A stretch of DNA of 64,000 bases from Heracleum sosnowskyi (GCA_030848705.1 CM061245.1:76929564-76993563); one strand, 5' to 3'; shown: positions 13,292 through 27,790, numbered from the stretch's first letter. The notes: generated from the letters alone by a model not told the origin. Program-made: numbers and translations.

Positions 13292-14962
13292 CTTGCGAGT
13301 TTTTTGCTCGCCCTTTGTATCTATTAGTTGAATACAATTTTCATTTGATTTATTTAGCATCGGATGTATACGAAAGTAGAACATGTTTGAGTTCCCGGAC
13401 AATCCCAGGGCCTGTATTTCTGCCATCATGATTAGGTGTTGATGAACATGCCTAACTCATAGGGTAATGGTTTACGATGTTTGCCTGTGATCGCTTTCCG
13501 GGACAACATCGAATCTGGAATAACAAAGAAACAGTGTGTATTTCGTCGTTTATATAAAGAAATGCATATAGTGGATTTAAAAAGAAATGCAAAATTTCTG
13601 GCGATGTTTCTCACATTACTTGTACATGGTTTTGTAGCATTTTTAGCTTCTCTAGTGAATCTAAACGTGCACGAGACAGTGTGTCAAAACACATGGAAAT
13701 TATGTATTAGCCTGATGGTCTTTGCCAGTTTGGTGCTGTAAATCTGAATTTCCCAAATAATTTCTTGCTGATCATGGCACAGATCGATCCAAACATAATC
13801 GTGGTCAAATTTTCACAAATCCTTTCTCATCTGGGACTATTACAAAGTTCGAGAACAATCATTCGACCAAGATTTTTACAAAGAAAAGTTAGCTAGCAGC
13901 TGAGTTCGTTCAACTTAATATTTTTGTCAAATATTCTAACAAATCCAATCGGTTCATGACTTTATCTGTGTACATATCAACAAAAGGCAGTTACATAAAA
14001 CTCATACTAATATTATGAGGCTTATGGACTAGACTGATTTAGTGGGCATAATTACAGATTCACCAAAAAATCCTAATGATGAATATAATAGTGCAGGTAT
14101 AATAATACAATTGTGGGGGCCGAAATCTGAAAAATCGTACTACTATTACTAATAATAATACCTACAAAAATATAACAATAATTATAATAATAATTATACA
14201 ATAAATTCCACTAATTTGACTGGTGAGTTGGCCTCACTAGGCACTTGTACATTATTGATTTGAGATGAATGTGTATCATGAATTGTATCATCTCACTTTA
14301 TCTTTTTTCTCACTTTTTTTTTATTCTCTTGTTGGCCTGAGGTTGAGGAGCAGAATGATTAAAATGCTCTTGTGAACATGCATACAAATTACAAAATACA
14401 TATATGAGAAAACTATTTGTCTGATACCTCATTAAAACAAAGCTCAAAAAGTCCCTAGCTCTGATATCAATGGTTTAACAACCTTAAAACGTGAAAGGGA
14501 AGAAAAAAGAGGGTTAAAGTCAGCAAATACTTAAAATTTAACCTGGAGGCTGGAACTAGCTAGCAACACTTTTTGCTCGTTTAATCTGTGGGCTACTAGA
14601 AGCTTTTACAAAGAGGATCTTGATTTTATGTGATTGTAAGTACAATTTTAGTGATCGGTACCATCTATGAGTTTTTCAAAATATTAAATTTTTATCTTAT
14701 GCATTCGGATGATGATTATAATTTTATTATAAATAAATAATCTGAAATCTAATTTTTATGGATATGTAACTTTAAGTTATTTTCTAAAATTAAGTCGTTA
14801 AACATTTATAAGTTGTTAAAAAAAATAAGAACTTCTATATGTTGCGCAGAATAATTATTTTCTCATTTTCTAACTATGTTTTCTGCATTTTTTTTATTGC
14901 AGAACAATTATTTACGTCAGATTCACGTTAATGATTCTTACCCGGATAATCTCTTCTATATA
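13292..14962. other. 3' flank of the Sec1-like gene, no gene found
   Basis: The first ~450 bases after the stop probably include the 3' UTR; I could not fix a poly(A) site. Beyond that the DNA is AT-rich with short AAT/ATT runs. An 86-codon open frame at 13481-13741 has no recognisable domain. Confidence 0.4.
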
Positions 14963-15900
14963 TCAATACTATTATATAATAGAAAAAACATTAAAAGTTT
15001 GGTTGGTCGGTACGGTACGTTATGATTTTACTTAATTGCCCTTAATTAACTGTATTTCGTGTTTTTACTTAATTAACTTTGCTTATTTATAGAAATATAT
15101 TATTAAATAATAATATTACCTATTTATAACCAATTAACTTTTTCACCTAAAATACATTATTTTTTCTAACAAATTCCTCTACTTTTTCAAATATATCACG
15201 CGCAATTACCTTTGTTAACTAAAACATGTCTATTTTTCTTTACTAAAATCCCCCATTTTCCAAAAATATCACGGACAAACCTTTAGTTATTTATTTTAAA
15301 ACCTATTTTAATATTATAATTATTTTTTAAAAGTTTACCTATTTTAACATGTCTACTTATTTTTTTTAACAGATGCAATTACTAAAAATATTAATATATA
15401 AATAATCAATTAACTTTTCAGCTAAAACACATTATATATTTTTTTTAAACACATTATATATTTTTTCTAACAAAGTCCCTCCTTTTCTAAATATATCACG
15501 GGAAATTGCATTTTACAATTTAATTTTTCTATTTTTCTCACCAAAATTCATTCTTTTTCCAAAAATATCACAGGAAAGAGGAAATCTTTTACTTATTTAT
15601 TATACTTTTAATTATTAAATTTTAAAACCTCATTTTCCAAAAATATCACGGGCATTTACCTTTTTAAACTAAATATATGTTACATTTTTTTTATTTTTTC
15701 TTACTAAAACCTCTCATTTTCCAAAAATATAACGGGCAAACCTATACTTATTTATTTTAAAATTTGTTTTAATGTTTTTAATTAATTAAAAGTGTTTAGC
15801 TATTTTAACATTTCTACTTATTTTTTGCACAATTACAATTAATAAAATATTTAAAAAAAAAACAATTAACAATTTGTGCATCGCACAGGTTTTAAGCTAG
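14963..15900 (+). mobile_element. Non-autonomous Helitron, 938 bp
   Basis: It starts TCAATACTATTATATAATAG after an A. It ends with hairpin GTGC atc GCAC, ten bases, then CTAG, followed by T. The interior repeats a module of the form ctcattttccaaaaatatcacggg several times. Closely similar sequence occurs at 37.0-39.7 kb. No ORF is present. Confidence 0.75.
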
Positions 15901-16284
15901 TAATATATAATAGGAGAACAAGAGGATAATTTAAGGGCATTTTGAGCCAATAAACCCCCTGTGAAGTTACCATTAGAAGTCATCCTAATAACCATTGAGC
16001 TACATGATTCTTTTTGATTTTGAGCTAAAAATCATATGACATAAACCTCACATCTTTCTTATCCTATATTTATTATTATTTAAATTTTTGAGTAAAAATT
16101 AAGGTGATTTATAATATTTATTAAACTTTATTTTTTTAATACTTAAAATATCATACAGAATCATATATACTACCGGTCTTATAAAATATCGAACGAGGAT
16201 TACTTTATTTATCGCACAATAATCATTGTTAAATAGCACATATTGATAACATGTATACATGATATTTATAATTATTTATTCTTA

Positions 16285-18259
<1,975 letters not shown>

Positions 18260-18725
18260 TAATATGTATACGATATACATGACATACCATACCATTAAGA
18301 GGGCGTTTTTGCTTTTAATAAAAAAAAATATAATTATGTTAATTATATTAATATAATAATTATATATTTACCGCTACATATGGCATATTATACCATAAAT
18401 AGTGGGTTTTTTATTTTAATAAAGTAATTAAGATTAACTTTTAATAAAATAATAAATTTTATTACATTAATTTAGAATTATGTTAATTACATTAAGATTA
18501 TTAAGATAATAACTATATGTACACTGCGGTATACATGGCATACCATACCATTAAAAGAGTTTTTGTTTTTAATAAAGAGTAAAATACAGATTTTTAATTT
18601 TAATAATTAATCTTATTATATTAATTATATTAAGATAATTAAGGTAAAAATAATATGTATATTGCGGTATACATGGCATACCATACCATTAAGAGGGTGT
18701 TTCTGTTTTTAATAAAGAGTATAGA
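18260..18725 (-). repeat. Relic of the GTATAC-repeat Helitron family
   Basis: Four diverged copies of the 5.3-6.5 kb repeat end at a minus-strand Helitron 5' terminus (TCTATACTCTTTATTAAAAA reading from 18725). The matching 3' terminus is missing or merged with the element ending at 18259. A CTAG at 18224-18227 lacks the expected flanking bases. Confidence 0.55.
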
Positions 18726-18950
18726 TTCATCACATTGAAGGAACACTGATCTGCCAATAATTTTTTTGGACTGAATCTGGAGGCATTTATACAAAATCAC
18801 TGAGCTCCGATTAGGTAGCAGGGAAAGTTAATCACTAAGATTTACAAGTAACAACCAACACTTGATAAGACTGCTTCAAGTACTCTCAACTGACATCAAA
18901 TCACTTTCAACTTCCTTGCACAACTTCTGATTTGAACTCCATAAATTTGA

Positions 18951-19031
18951 TCAATTGAGCACAAAAGCAGGATCCTTCATAGCTTGTTGCATCAATTCAG
19001 ATACTTCTTCATTTGGTTGTATTTGTATGTC
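18951..19031 (-). pseudogene. Possible last-exon relic of an unidentified gene
   Basis: On the minus strand a splice-acceptor-like ttccttgatag precedes an open 26-codon stretch, DIQIQPNEEVSELMQQAMKD followed by PAFVLN, then TGA. A second protein-like stretch (DPSVLFVIAKALLAAYDSL) lies upstream at about 19240-19320, against the Copia insertion site. The composition looks protein-like, but the pieces are short and I recognise no family. Chance open frames in intergenic DNA remain possible. Confidence 0.25.
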
Positions 19032-19336
19032 CTATCAAGGAAAAATAACAAATAATTGTGCTCCATCTTGCAGTGGAGAAGGTCTGTAAAGTACTTTATA
19101 AATGCTAAAAGAAGTAGAAGGTAAAAGCACGAAAAGCAATAACAGTCCTCAACACCAAAATAAAAAGATAAGAACTTTTTTGTTGTTATAACAGTCATAG
19201 ACACCAAAACAGTCCCTCATTTCCACCGTAGAAAGTGGTACGAATGAAACTTTATTGACTTATTAAGACTATCATATGCAGCCAATAAGGCCTTGGCAAT
19301 GACAAACAGTACACTTGGATCTTGAGCGAACTCGTC

Positions 19337-20393
19337 TGTTGGGATTTATGGGTGATAGCATAGGAACAACTTAACTTTGTATATACTTAATTTTTTAATT
19401 AGGTAGAACATACTGTCACAGCCAAAGTATGTTCTTGTAATCAGTATGCAATGTTATTTTAATTGTGTAATTTGGAAGAAGTTCACTTTCTGTGTTCAAG
19501 CCTCAAAGAACGCATATTAGATGACAGCATGAATAAAGGTTAATGTCATAAGCATTGACAGTAAGATTACAAGAAGACGGAATGTTGCAAGTCAAGACAT
19601 CATATTCACTCTGACAGCAACATTGGCGGAAGACTACGCGACAACAACTTTAGCCCTCGACAGCAAGTTTGGAAACCTCGACAGCACACTATGTGGGGAA
19701 CTCCTACTGTCACCAAAAGCACATTCCTGTGACAGCAAGCTTTGCGGCAAAAGTAACTGTCTCGAGAAAGATCCTTGTTCTAGGTATCTTTCTTAGTTAA
19801 ATCCCGTGACAGTTTCAATGTTCAAGAAACAGGCGTGTTGCAGTATCCCTAAGCTGCATCAAGTCTGCAAGACTACGACAGAAGCTTCAAGCACTGCAAA
19901 CAAAAGCGAATCAATTCAAGAGCAAGGTCAAGTCTCTATTTGCTGAATTGTTTTAGCTAGAAATAGAATGAATCTAGGTTGCGTTCTTTGTAATGTATAT
20001 CTGACATTGCTAGCAATTTAGGAAAGTCACATGGGTAGACACTTTGTAAGAAGCTGCCACTTGATAATGACAGCAGCTTCACAGACCCGTGTTGACAGTG
20101 ATAGGATTAGTTTTATACTTAGTCTATCAATTCATTCTAGGTATGTAACGAAGACAAGTAAGTGTCTTGAAGAAAAACCGAAGCTCAAGAATTCTCTCTT
20201 GATGTTGTAGAAACACTTTGCAAAATAAATAAAACATTTATTTTGTGAATCCTGTCTTCTCGATTATACTGTTTGTGAATGCATACATATTATTGATAAC
20301 ATTAAATCTTAGTTTTGGTTGTTGAAACTGAGATTGAATTTTATCTGTATTGCATTCATCCCCCCCCCCCTCTACAATACACGAGGACCAACA
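19337..20393 (+). repeat. 5' LTR of Copia element 1
   Basis: 1057 bp, beginning TGTTGGGATTTATGGGTGAT and ending GAGGACCAACA. I count nine exact TGACAG/CTGTCA hexamers plus three CGACAG variants on both strands. It ends with a C-run of ten near 20361. Against the 3' copy, one motif (CTGTCA) has mutated to ATGTCA near 19550. Confidence 0.95.
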
Positions 20394-20395
20394 AC

Positions 20396-20407
20396 TGGTA
20401 TCAGAGC
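20396..20407 (+). promoter_or_regulatory. Primer-binding site of Copia element 1
   Basis: TGGTATCAGAGC, two bases after the 5' LTR, is complementary to the 3' end of plant initiator-Met tRNA and primes minus-strand DNA synthesis. Confidence 0.9.
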
Positions 20408-20444
20408 TATCAGATTAACATACATATCTGAGATCACGACGACA

Positions 20445-20969
20445 ATGCAGAAATCAAACAGTATCAAGATCCCAGCTTTTGATAAAGAGAACTACATCAT
20501 TTGGAAAAGAAAGATCTTGTTGTTTATCAAAGCTGTGAATCCACTATACCCAGGTATTCTCGAGAATGGTCCTTTCATTCCAAGGAAGGAAATTGAAGCC
20601 ACAACAGTAAATGGTGAAATCATTCATGCACATTGGGTTCCCAAAGATCCCTCCGAATTTTGGGAACCTGAGAAGGAGAAAATAGTGCTAGATGATCACT
20701 TGCAACTCATCTTGCTCGATTCTCTCACGTTGGATAAAGCCATGTGTGGAAGTGTGATAAGCTGCACATCTGCCAAGGAGATGTGGATCAGGTTAGCTTT
20801 ACTATGTGAAGGAAGTGAAGAAGTGAAGGACAATCAAAGGCAAATACTGATATCACAATATGAGGCATTCATGGCCAAGCCTGGTGAAGACTTAAATTCC
20901 ATGTTTGAAAGGTTCAGTAAGCTCTTAACTGAACTACAGATACATGGCAAGTACTATGACAGAAAATAA
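20445..20969 (+). pseudogene. gag: Copia gag, N-terminal part, ending at a nonsense codon
   Basis: The frame opens at ATG 20445 (MQKSNSIKIPAFDKENY) and encodes the N-terminal UBN2-like part of a Copia Gag, the structural protein that packages element RNA. It stops at TAA 20967-20969. The same frame then continues open for nearly 2 kb with typical Gag sequence (TLPDHLEHK motif), so the TAA looks like one point mutation inside gag. Element 2 has no stop at the matching place (ATG 50882). An upstream in-frame start near 20319 would lie across the LTR end and is ignored. Confidence 0.85.
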
Positions 20970-22946
20970 TTAAATGTCAAGTTCTTTCTTACACTGCCTG
21001 ATCACCTTGAACACAAGACAACAGCCATACGAGAAGGAAGAGATCTCAACAATATAACTTTTGAGACACTTTATGGCATTCTGAAATCTTATGAACTTGA
21101 ACTCTTTCAAAAGAGAGCCATACAAAGTGGAACAAGGAACAAGATGGCTAATATGTCAAGTGCCCTAGTAGCACAAGTGCCAAGGATCACACAACCAAGT
21201 GAAGTACTACAAATCACACAACCAACCCCTGTACAATCATTGAAGATAGAAGAGGTTGTTGAAGATGATGAGAAAGTAGTACTACAGCTCAAGGATGTGG
21301 AAGATGAAGACTTCTACACAATGGAGGAACTGGAAAGCATGGACAATCCTACTATGGCCTACATGGCTAAAAAGTTCAAGAACTTTAGGTTCAAGAAGGA
21401 TAGGTCATTCAGGCCCCAAGGCCAAGCATCCAAGTTCACCAAGGGAAGCTCATCAAAGGCTGCTGTGGGAAGCTCATCCAAAGGAGGATACAAGACTAGA
21501 TTTGTGGATAGATCTAAATTCAAGTGTTACAACTGTGGTGAACCTGGTCATTTTGATACTGAATGCAAAAGACCCAAACAGGTTCAGAGATTTGAGAAAG
21601 GAACTGGTGGATACTCTAAGAAGAATCAAGGTAGAGCCTATGTGGCTGAAGGAAAGTGTTGGGATGAGTCTGATGATGAAGATGAAGAAGAATATGTCAA
21701 CCTAGCTCTCATGGCTAGCACTGATGAAGTAACATCAACATCTTCAAGTCAGGTACCTTCACGTGTCTTACTTGATATGTCCATTGATGAGTATAAGAAA
21801 ACTATTAAAGTCTTAAGTGCTGAAATGTATGATTTTGTATACAAACTCTTCAAAGCTTTGTATGGACTAAAGCAAGCACCCAGGGCTTGGTATGACACAC
21901 TTTCCACTTTTCTTTTGGAAAATCAGTTTACTAGAGGAGTTGTGGACAAGACACTTTTCTACAAACACCATGGCAAGGACATCATTCTGGTACAAATCTA
22001 TGTTGATGACATCATTTTTGGTTCTACAAATGAGAAGCTGTGTGAGAAATTCTCCTCTCTCATGAGTAACAAATATGAGATGAGTATGATGGGAGAATTG
22101 TCATTCTTTCTGGGATTACAAATTCTTCAACAACCTGATGGAATCTTCATATGTCAAGCTAAATACATCAAGGAACTTCTCAAAAAGTTCAACTTGGAAG
22201 ATTCATCACCTGCAAAGACACCAATGTCCACATCAACTAGTCTGGACCTTGATTCTAAAGGAAAGAAAGTTGACTCAAGCACCTATAGAGGCATGGTAGG
22301 ATCTCTCCTATATCTAGCTGCTAGCAGACCTGACATCATGTTTGCTACATGTCTCTGTGCAAGGTTTCAAAGTGATCCAAAAGAGTCACACTTAGTAGCC
22401 ATCAAGAGAATCTTTAGATACTTAAAAGGCACTCCTAATCTAGGCCTTTGGTATCCTAAGAATACTGGATTTGATCTAATTGGTTACTCAGACTCAGACT
22501 ATGCTGGATGCAAGATTGACAGGAAGAGTACTACTGGTAGCTGTCAATTTCTTGGTGGAAGATTGGTCTCATGGTTTAGCAAGAAGCAGCATTCAGTTTC
22601 TACCTCAACTGCAGAAGCTGAGTATATTGCTGCAGGCAGTTGCTGTGCTCAAATTCTATGGATGAAGAATCAACTTCTGGATTATGGTCTAGTGCTAAGA
22701 GACATTCCTATTTACTGTGACAACACCAGTGCCATAGCCATTTCAGATAATCCAGTTCAACACTCTAGGACAAAGCACATTGATATAAGACATCACTTTA
22801 TCAGAGAGCATGTTGAACAAGGAACTGTGAAGCTGATCTATGTCCCAACTGACAAGCAACTTGCTGACATCTTCACTAAGCCATTGGATGAAGCAACCTT
22901 CAACAGGTTGGTAAGTGAATTGGGAATGCTGAATCTGGTATGTTGA
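20970..22946 (+). pseudogene. Gag C-terminus fused in frame to RT (3' half) and RNase H
   Basis: This is the same frame as the upstream gag. It encodes the rest of Gag, including a CX2CX4HX4C zinc knuckle at about 21526-21570 (CYNCGEPGHFDTEC) and an acidic stretch. Without a stop it then passes into reverse transcriptase at KALYGLKQAPRAWYD (about 21860). It retains the YVDD active site at 21999-22010, FLGL, the thumb/connection, and Copia RNase H (DSDYAG, STAEAEY, CDNTSAI, RTKHIDIRHHF), ending at TGA 22944-22946. Protease, integrase, the RT fingers and the first RT catalytic Asp are deleted; the junction is near 21830. The protein cannot be a working polymerase, yet the deletion kept the frame. 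Confidence 0.9.
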
Positions 22947-23300
22947 TTTACTCAGTTTTTTATATTTCCAAATTCTCTTTTGAAGCTCATGACAGCAACT
23001 TCAAACCTGCTGTCAAGAGAAGTTATTGTCTACTTGGTCTATGTCTGTTATGTGACAGCATGTGTTGATTTGACTTTTCATGTCAGTATTTTGTGCCAGT
23101 CTCATACTTTTAGACCGTGTATGACATTAATGTGGTTACTTGTTAAGTTTGAGAGATAAAAATCTGTCCCATTGGACTTTCACACCATTTTGCATTAATC
23201 TGTAGGATTAAAGGAGGACACGACCATTAATTACTTTTGTGGTAGTTGTATGGGTACTCTAACTGTTGACCATTAGACTTTAATCCTTAGACGGTTTTGC
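22947..23300. other. Post-pol spacer of Copia element 1
   Basis: Non-coding. It contains three TGACAG/CTGTCA motifs in its first ~120 bases and otherwise nothing recognisable up to the TATA-like box at 23301. Confidence 0.6.
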
Positions 23301-23310
23301 CTATAAATTA
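23301..23310 (+). promoter_or_regulatory. TATA-like box upstream of the internal small ORF
   Basis: CTATAAATTA lies about 50 bases before the ATG at 23353. That spacing suits a plant promoter that could give the downstream ORF its own transcript. No other support is visible. Confidence 0.4.
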
Positions 23311-23352
23311 ACCTTAGGTTTCACCAGTCTGCTCTCAGTTTTAAAGTAAATA

Positions 23353-23604
23353 ATGGAAAACAAAGTAGGAATTGAAGTAGGGCTAAAACGGTGCGATAGT
23401 GAACCCGACAGTGAAGAGATTGATGAGCTCTTCAAGATACTGTTGGATGCCATTGATGAGATAGACGAGGAAAAGAAAAAGGAAGAGGAGGCCAAGGCGC
23501 AGGAAGAGGAGAAGGAGCTTCAGGCACTTCTCAAGGAAGAAGGTCGCACTGAAGAAGAGATTAAGGAAGAGCTTTTAGAACTGGTTGATAAAATCATAGA
23601 ATAA
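23353..23604 (+). CDS. Small acidic coiled-coil-like ORF in Copia element 1, 83 aa
   Basis: It begins at ATG 23353 and ends at TAA 23602-23604. The product is very rich in Glu, Lys and Leu, with a run of EEKKKEEEAKAQEEEKELQ around residues 40-58, so it is probably helical or coiled-coil. There is no signal peptide, membrane segment or known catalytic motif. It lies between the RNase H end and the long additional ORF, on the same strand. I do not recognise a family, and chance coding in purine-rich DNA cannot be excluded. Confidence 0.45.
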   Translation: MENKVGIEVGLKRCDSEPDSEEIDELFKILLDAIDEIDEEKKKEEEAKAQEEEKELQALLKEEGRTEEEIKEELLELVDKIIE

Positions 23605-23787
23605 TGTACTCAATGCTCTATTTTAATGATTTTATTAATAATAATAAAAGTTCTTGTTTTTGTGGTTATTGAGTTTATGATTTGTCTGTGTTAATTGAAT
23701 AATATCTGTGTTCAAAATATTACATTGCTAAATCCATAATTTGTCAATATTAAGTTAAGTTTATGAATAAAGCATTCTAATAAGCTC

Positions 23788-24030
23788 ATGACAGAACCAA
23801 TTCCCAATCGAAGTTACTGTCGTTAAGAAGGATACTGTCGTGTGTTTCTTGACAGCAACCTTCTTGACAGCAGGGAAAGACTTTATGTCAAGACTTGTAA
23901 AGGATACTGTCATTCATATGCTTAACGGTGACAGCAAGTTTTTGCGCAATAGTTGCTGTCGCGCAAAACCTACTGTCACCACCTCTTATTACTGACAGAT
24001 TGTTTCTAGCGCACAGGTTACTGTCAACAA
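23788..24030. repeat. Dense TGACAG/CTGTCA cluster in the non-coding spacer
   Basis: I count eight exact TGACAG or CTGTCA hexamers plus several CTGTCG variants within about 240 bases, in both orientations. The extended consensus is YGACAGYA / TRCTGTCR. It lies just upstream of the long additional ORF, where a promoter would be expected. Confidence 0.75.
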
Positions 24031-25889
24031 TAGTGGACCGTTGAAATTGAATATTTATCCCACGTTGGTCAGTGAATAACGGGCAGTAACTGACATGTTA
24101 TAAGAGTGGGTTAAGACACGTTCTTTAATTCCACTTTTTGTGCACAACGTTTGAGATACCTCTATTTATTCCCCAGTTACTCAGACATATCACTCTCATC
24201 GAACTCAAGGCAATATACTTTTCTTCAAGCAAAAAGCCACTTTCTTACTTTCTTCTTTTCTTGAAATCTCCATGGCACCCAAACAGACTCTCTCTCAAAC
24301 AAACTTTGCTGGCATCTTTTCCCCAAATGATGCTGGTGAAGGTTTCAAAGGACTCGTGTTTTTCTTGAACAAGTCCTATCTTGGTTATGCCATCACCTCA
24401 ACCCCCATTCTCGACTTAGACAGAATTAAGGCTTTTTGGCGAACTGCTGTTGCTCAAACTGAGGGTGAGAACCCGGGTATTCAATTCACAATCTCTGGGA
24501 AACAATACACTCTTACAGCTGAGGTCATCAACACTGCTCTTGGAATTACGCTTGAAGCAGGACAACAATTTGCTGAACTTGCCAATGATGACACTCTCAA
24601 GAAGCTTTTCTTGAAGATTGGGTATGCATGCCTATTCTCGAAGAGGGGACTACCAAATGGTATCCGTCTGGTGAAATGGATAGGAAGCATCTGAGAAAGG
24701 AGTGGAGCATGATACTTGATGTGATGGTCAAGGTGTTCTCTACCAAGTCCACAGGCTGGAATGGAATACCCTCCTACATCAAGAAACTGACACATTCTCT
24801 TGTCCATGGATACAAGGTGAATGTTGGAGCTCTCCTCATGGCACACCTCAGGGCTGCCATAGGTAAGAAGGTATCAATCTACCCTCGCTTTCTTATGATG
24901 TGCATTAATTCATTTTGTGATTTTAATGATGCTGCCCCTCGTTTAGAGGCTTGCTCAGTTTTGAAAAAGAACACACACACACACTGTTATCCTCACATAA
25001 TCTCAATGCACATATTCCACTTTGTTTCACTCAGCACATGGTTGATCAAGTGTCCAACCCTGATTTACCATTACCATCTGGTTATGACTCTTTCACTCTT
25101 GAGAATGAAACTGAATTAGACCCAAATCCAGTTAACCCACATTCAACACCATACACTCAGCCTAGGCCCTCTAGACTTTCCAAAGCCCAAAGAAAAGCCT
25201 TGCAAGAATCCAGAAAACGACCTTTAGAAGCTGATGTTGGTGGTAGCTCTGTGAGTCAAGAGGGAGACACTGCACCTAGTGCAACAAATAAGGAGGCTAG
25301 TCAAACAGAACCCCCAGTGGTTCCCCCTGAGCCTAAGAAGAAGAGAGCTAGGAGGACTAAAACCACTGTTAACCAAGCTGCAGTTTCTCAACAAACTGTG
25401 GTTACTGAAAGGGATTCAAACACCTCCCTAGATGTACCTTCTCAACAAGGTGCATCTATTGAAATTGGCCTGTCTCCCAAGGCACCCTGTACAGAGTCTG
25501 CACAAACTCATGGTTCACAACCTGAGGAACCTCCACTTGAAGAAACACACAGTGAGTTAGGGCATAGTGAGGACTTCTCTATTCCTTTTGATGATTCACA
25601 TGTTTCTCCTGTGAATCAGCCCCCACTCTCTACTACACTTTCACATTCTTCCTTCCCTACACATTCTTTTGTTTCTTCTCCACAACCTAGAGAAGGGGAC
25701 AGTCCCAACCATTCAGGTTTTGATCATCCATCTCCAATCATGGATGAGCCCCCATCTAGTGGTCCACAAGAACCCATTTCTCAAAGTGAAATGGACACCA
25801 CTCCTCCAAACACTGAGCCAGGGCAAAGTGGTAGTTTGTCAGAAAATGAAACAGCCAACACTTTGTCTGAACTCCAATGAGCATCTTAC

Positions 25890-26100
25890 CTTCAGGAAGA
25901 TGCTGTCACAGCCTCTGTTGCTGTCAAAGACACTGGCAATGTTGTTGTCCTGGACACAGCTGCTGTCATGGGTGGAGAGAAAGATACTGTCACTACAGAA
26001 CCTACTGTCACTCCACTTCCCAAAGTTGCTGTCATGCCAGAACCTGCTGTCCAGACTCCAACTGACAGTAACATTCATGCCAAAGATACTGTCCAGTCCT
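25890..26100 (+). repeat. In-frame CTGTC motif cluster inside the additional ORF (A)
   Basis: Seven exact CTGTCA/TGACAG and further CTGTCC/CTGTCA-like copies occur in ~210 bases. Nearly all sit in one register (NNT-RCT-GTC), giving Asp/Val/Pro-Thr/Ala-Val tripeptides. Spacing between copies is irregular, so this is not a simple tandem repeat. Confidence 0.8.
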
Positions 26101-27281
26101 CTCAGCCTGATTTTGATGCTGTACTCATTGAGGATGCCTCTGATGATGATCTACCTCTTGCCAAACTCTTAAAGGTACATTCTAAATCTTCTCCTTCCAT
26201 GCATGTTAGTACTGCTCATACCCATGTATCTAGGTTGAGTGAGGGTGTGCAAAAGAAAAGAGAGATAAAAGAAAAGAGAGGTGAGCATAAAAATGAGAGG
26301 CAGCCAAATGTGTTGGCAAAAGGAGAGGGACTTGAGCATGTCCAGAGAGACTTTGACGGAGCCCACACTGTTCAGGCATTAGGCCTTGAGAGTCAATCTG
26401 TGAGGGGTGATGAGATCACTCAAAAACACCCTGAGAGTGTGAGAACCCCCATAGCCTCCAAGCCCCTTTCTTTTCCTTCCCCTCCAAGAAGGTTAAGGTA
26501 TGGTGGCCCCTCTGCTACTTTTGGTAACAGGATTGCAGCTCTGGAAGGACAGTGTGCTACTTTGAACTCCAAGATGGACTCTCTCTCTCAACTGGTGGTT
26601 GATGGTTTTGTTGCTACTCAGCTCTCTATCCAGTTCCTTACTGACCTAGTAGCTGCCAACTCAACTAAGGGGGAGAAAGTAGCAAGATCAGAATCAATAT
26701 CTATTCAGGGATCAGGTGGAACTCAGGGGGAGCCAGTAACTGTGAAGACCAAAGGGGGAGCTAAGGGGAAAGCAATGTCTAAGGGGGAGCAAGTCAAACC
26801 AAGCAGTGGACAACCAAAGGATAAAGCTGAAGAGCTTGTTGAAGTTGACTTGGATGGAGAAAGAGTGTTGATGTCTAAGGCAACTCAAGATGCAATGCAA
26901 AGAAGACCTGCTTCTAGACATCCAATTCTACCTCCGGTGACAATCAGAGAGCCAACTTCAGCAACTCAAGAATCTGCTCTACAAAGAAGATGGAGAGAAA
27001 TGGAGGAACAGAATAAGGTTGGGAAAGGTAAAGGGAAACTGCCTGAATCCATCCATAAAGGAAATACTTGGTCCAATGGTACTGAGTATGATCAAGAAGA
27101 AGTCAATACTCTAATGGTGGATTACAGGGAGAGCACATTACACAATCATGACAGTGAATTTAGCAGTTTGGTGGAAGAAGCAATGAATGCTCCAAGCAAC
27201 CGTCCATCCAACACCACAAAACTGTTAAAGGATCAAATCACCAGTGTCAGTGTAATGGTGAATGATGAGAAAAGATGGGCT

Positions 27282-27338
27282 GTAAGTATCTATTTCACTT
27301 CTGGCATATCTTAATTCATCACAATGCAGTTATTGCAG
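27282..27338 (+). other. Probable 57-bp intron in the additional ORF
   Basis: gtaagtatct at the left and ttattgcag at the right are strong plant splice signals. Removing the 57 bases keeps the frame (phase 0, after Trp-Ala) and removes the TAA at 27312-27314. The inside is T-rich. It is short for a plant intron. Confidence 0.6.
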
Positions 27339-27759
27339 AGTCTGCCAGCAAAGGTGTTGTGTGCTTTGAAGGGAAAGATTAGGGCAACTCAAACACCATT
27401 CAATGAAATATTGGATATGCAAATCCAGAACCTGATCACACAAAAGCTACCTGAAGTCTACACAAATCCACCAAGTGTTTTCTACAGATCTAAAACTAAG
27501 GATGGCACAAGAAGGAACAGCTTCATGAATTTGGTTAGCCCATCCAGAATGGAAACCAAGTCAATTCTGAAAGTGTTAGATGGAATACTCAGTTCAAATG
27601 CCAATCCAGGAAGAGTGTATGCTGTTCAAGAGATCTACAAAATGCTGGTGTTGAGAGACAAGACACTAGGAGCTAGAGTGAAGGAACTAATCTCTAGAGC
27701 CAATGCCAAAAGAAATGATCAAGGTGGAAGCTGTCTCTATGACATTCCTCCTCAGGATT

Positions 27760-27760
<1 letters not shown>

Positions 27761-27789
<29 letters not shown>
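27761..27789 (+). repeat. (GAT)n run coding poly-Asp
   Basis: About nine tandem GAT trinucleotides in the additional ORF encode a run of aspartates. Confidence 0.9.

Positions 27790-27790
<1 letters not shown>

Noticed and set aside
13481..13741. 86-codon open frame downstream of the SEC1 gene
   Set aside because: No recognisable domain or splice context, overlaps an opposite-strand open frame, and lies in the likely 3' flank.
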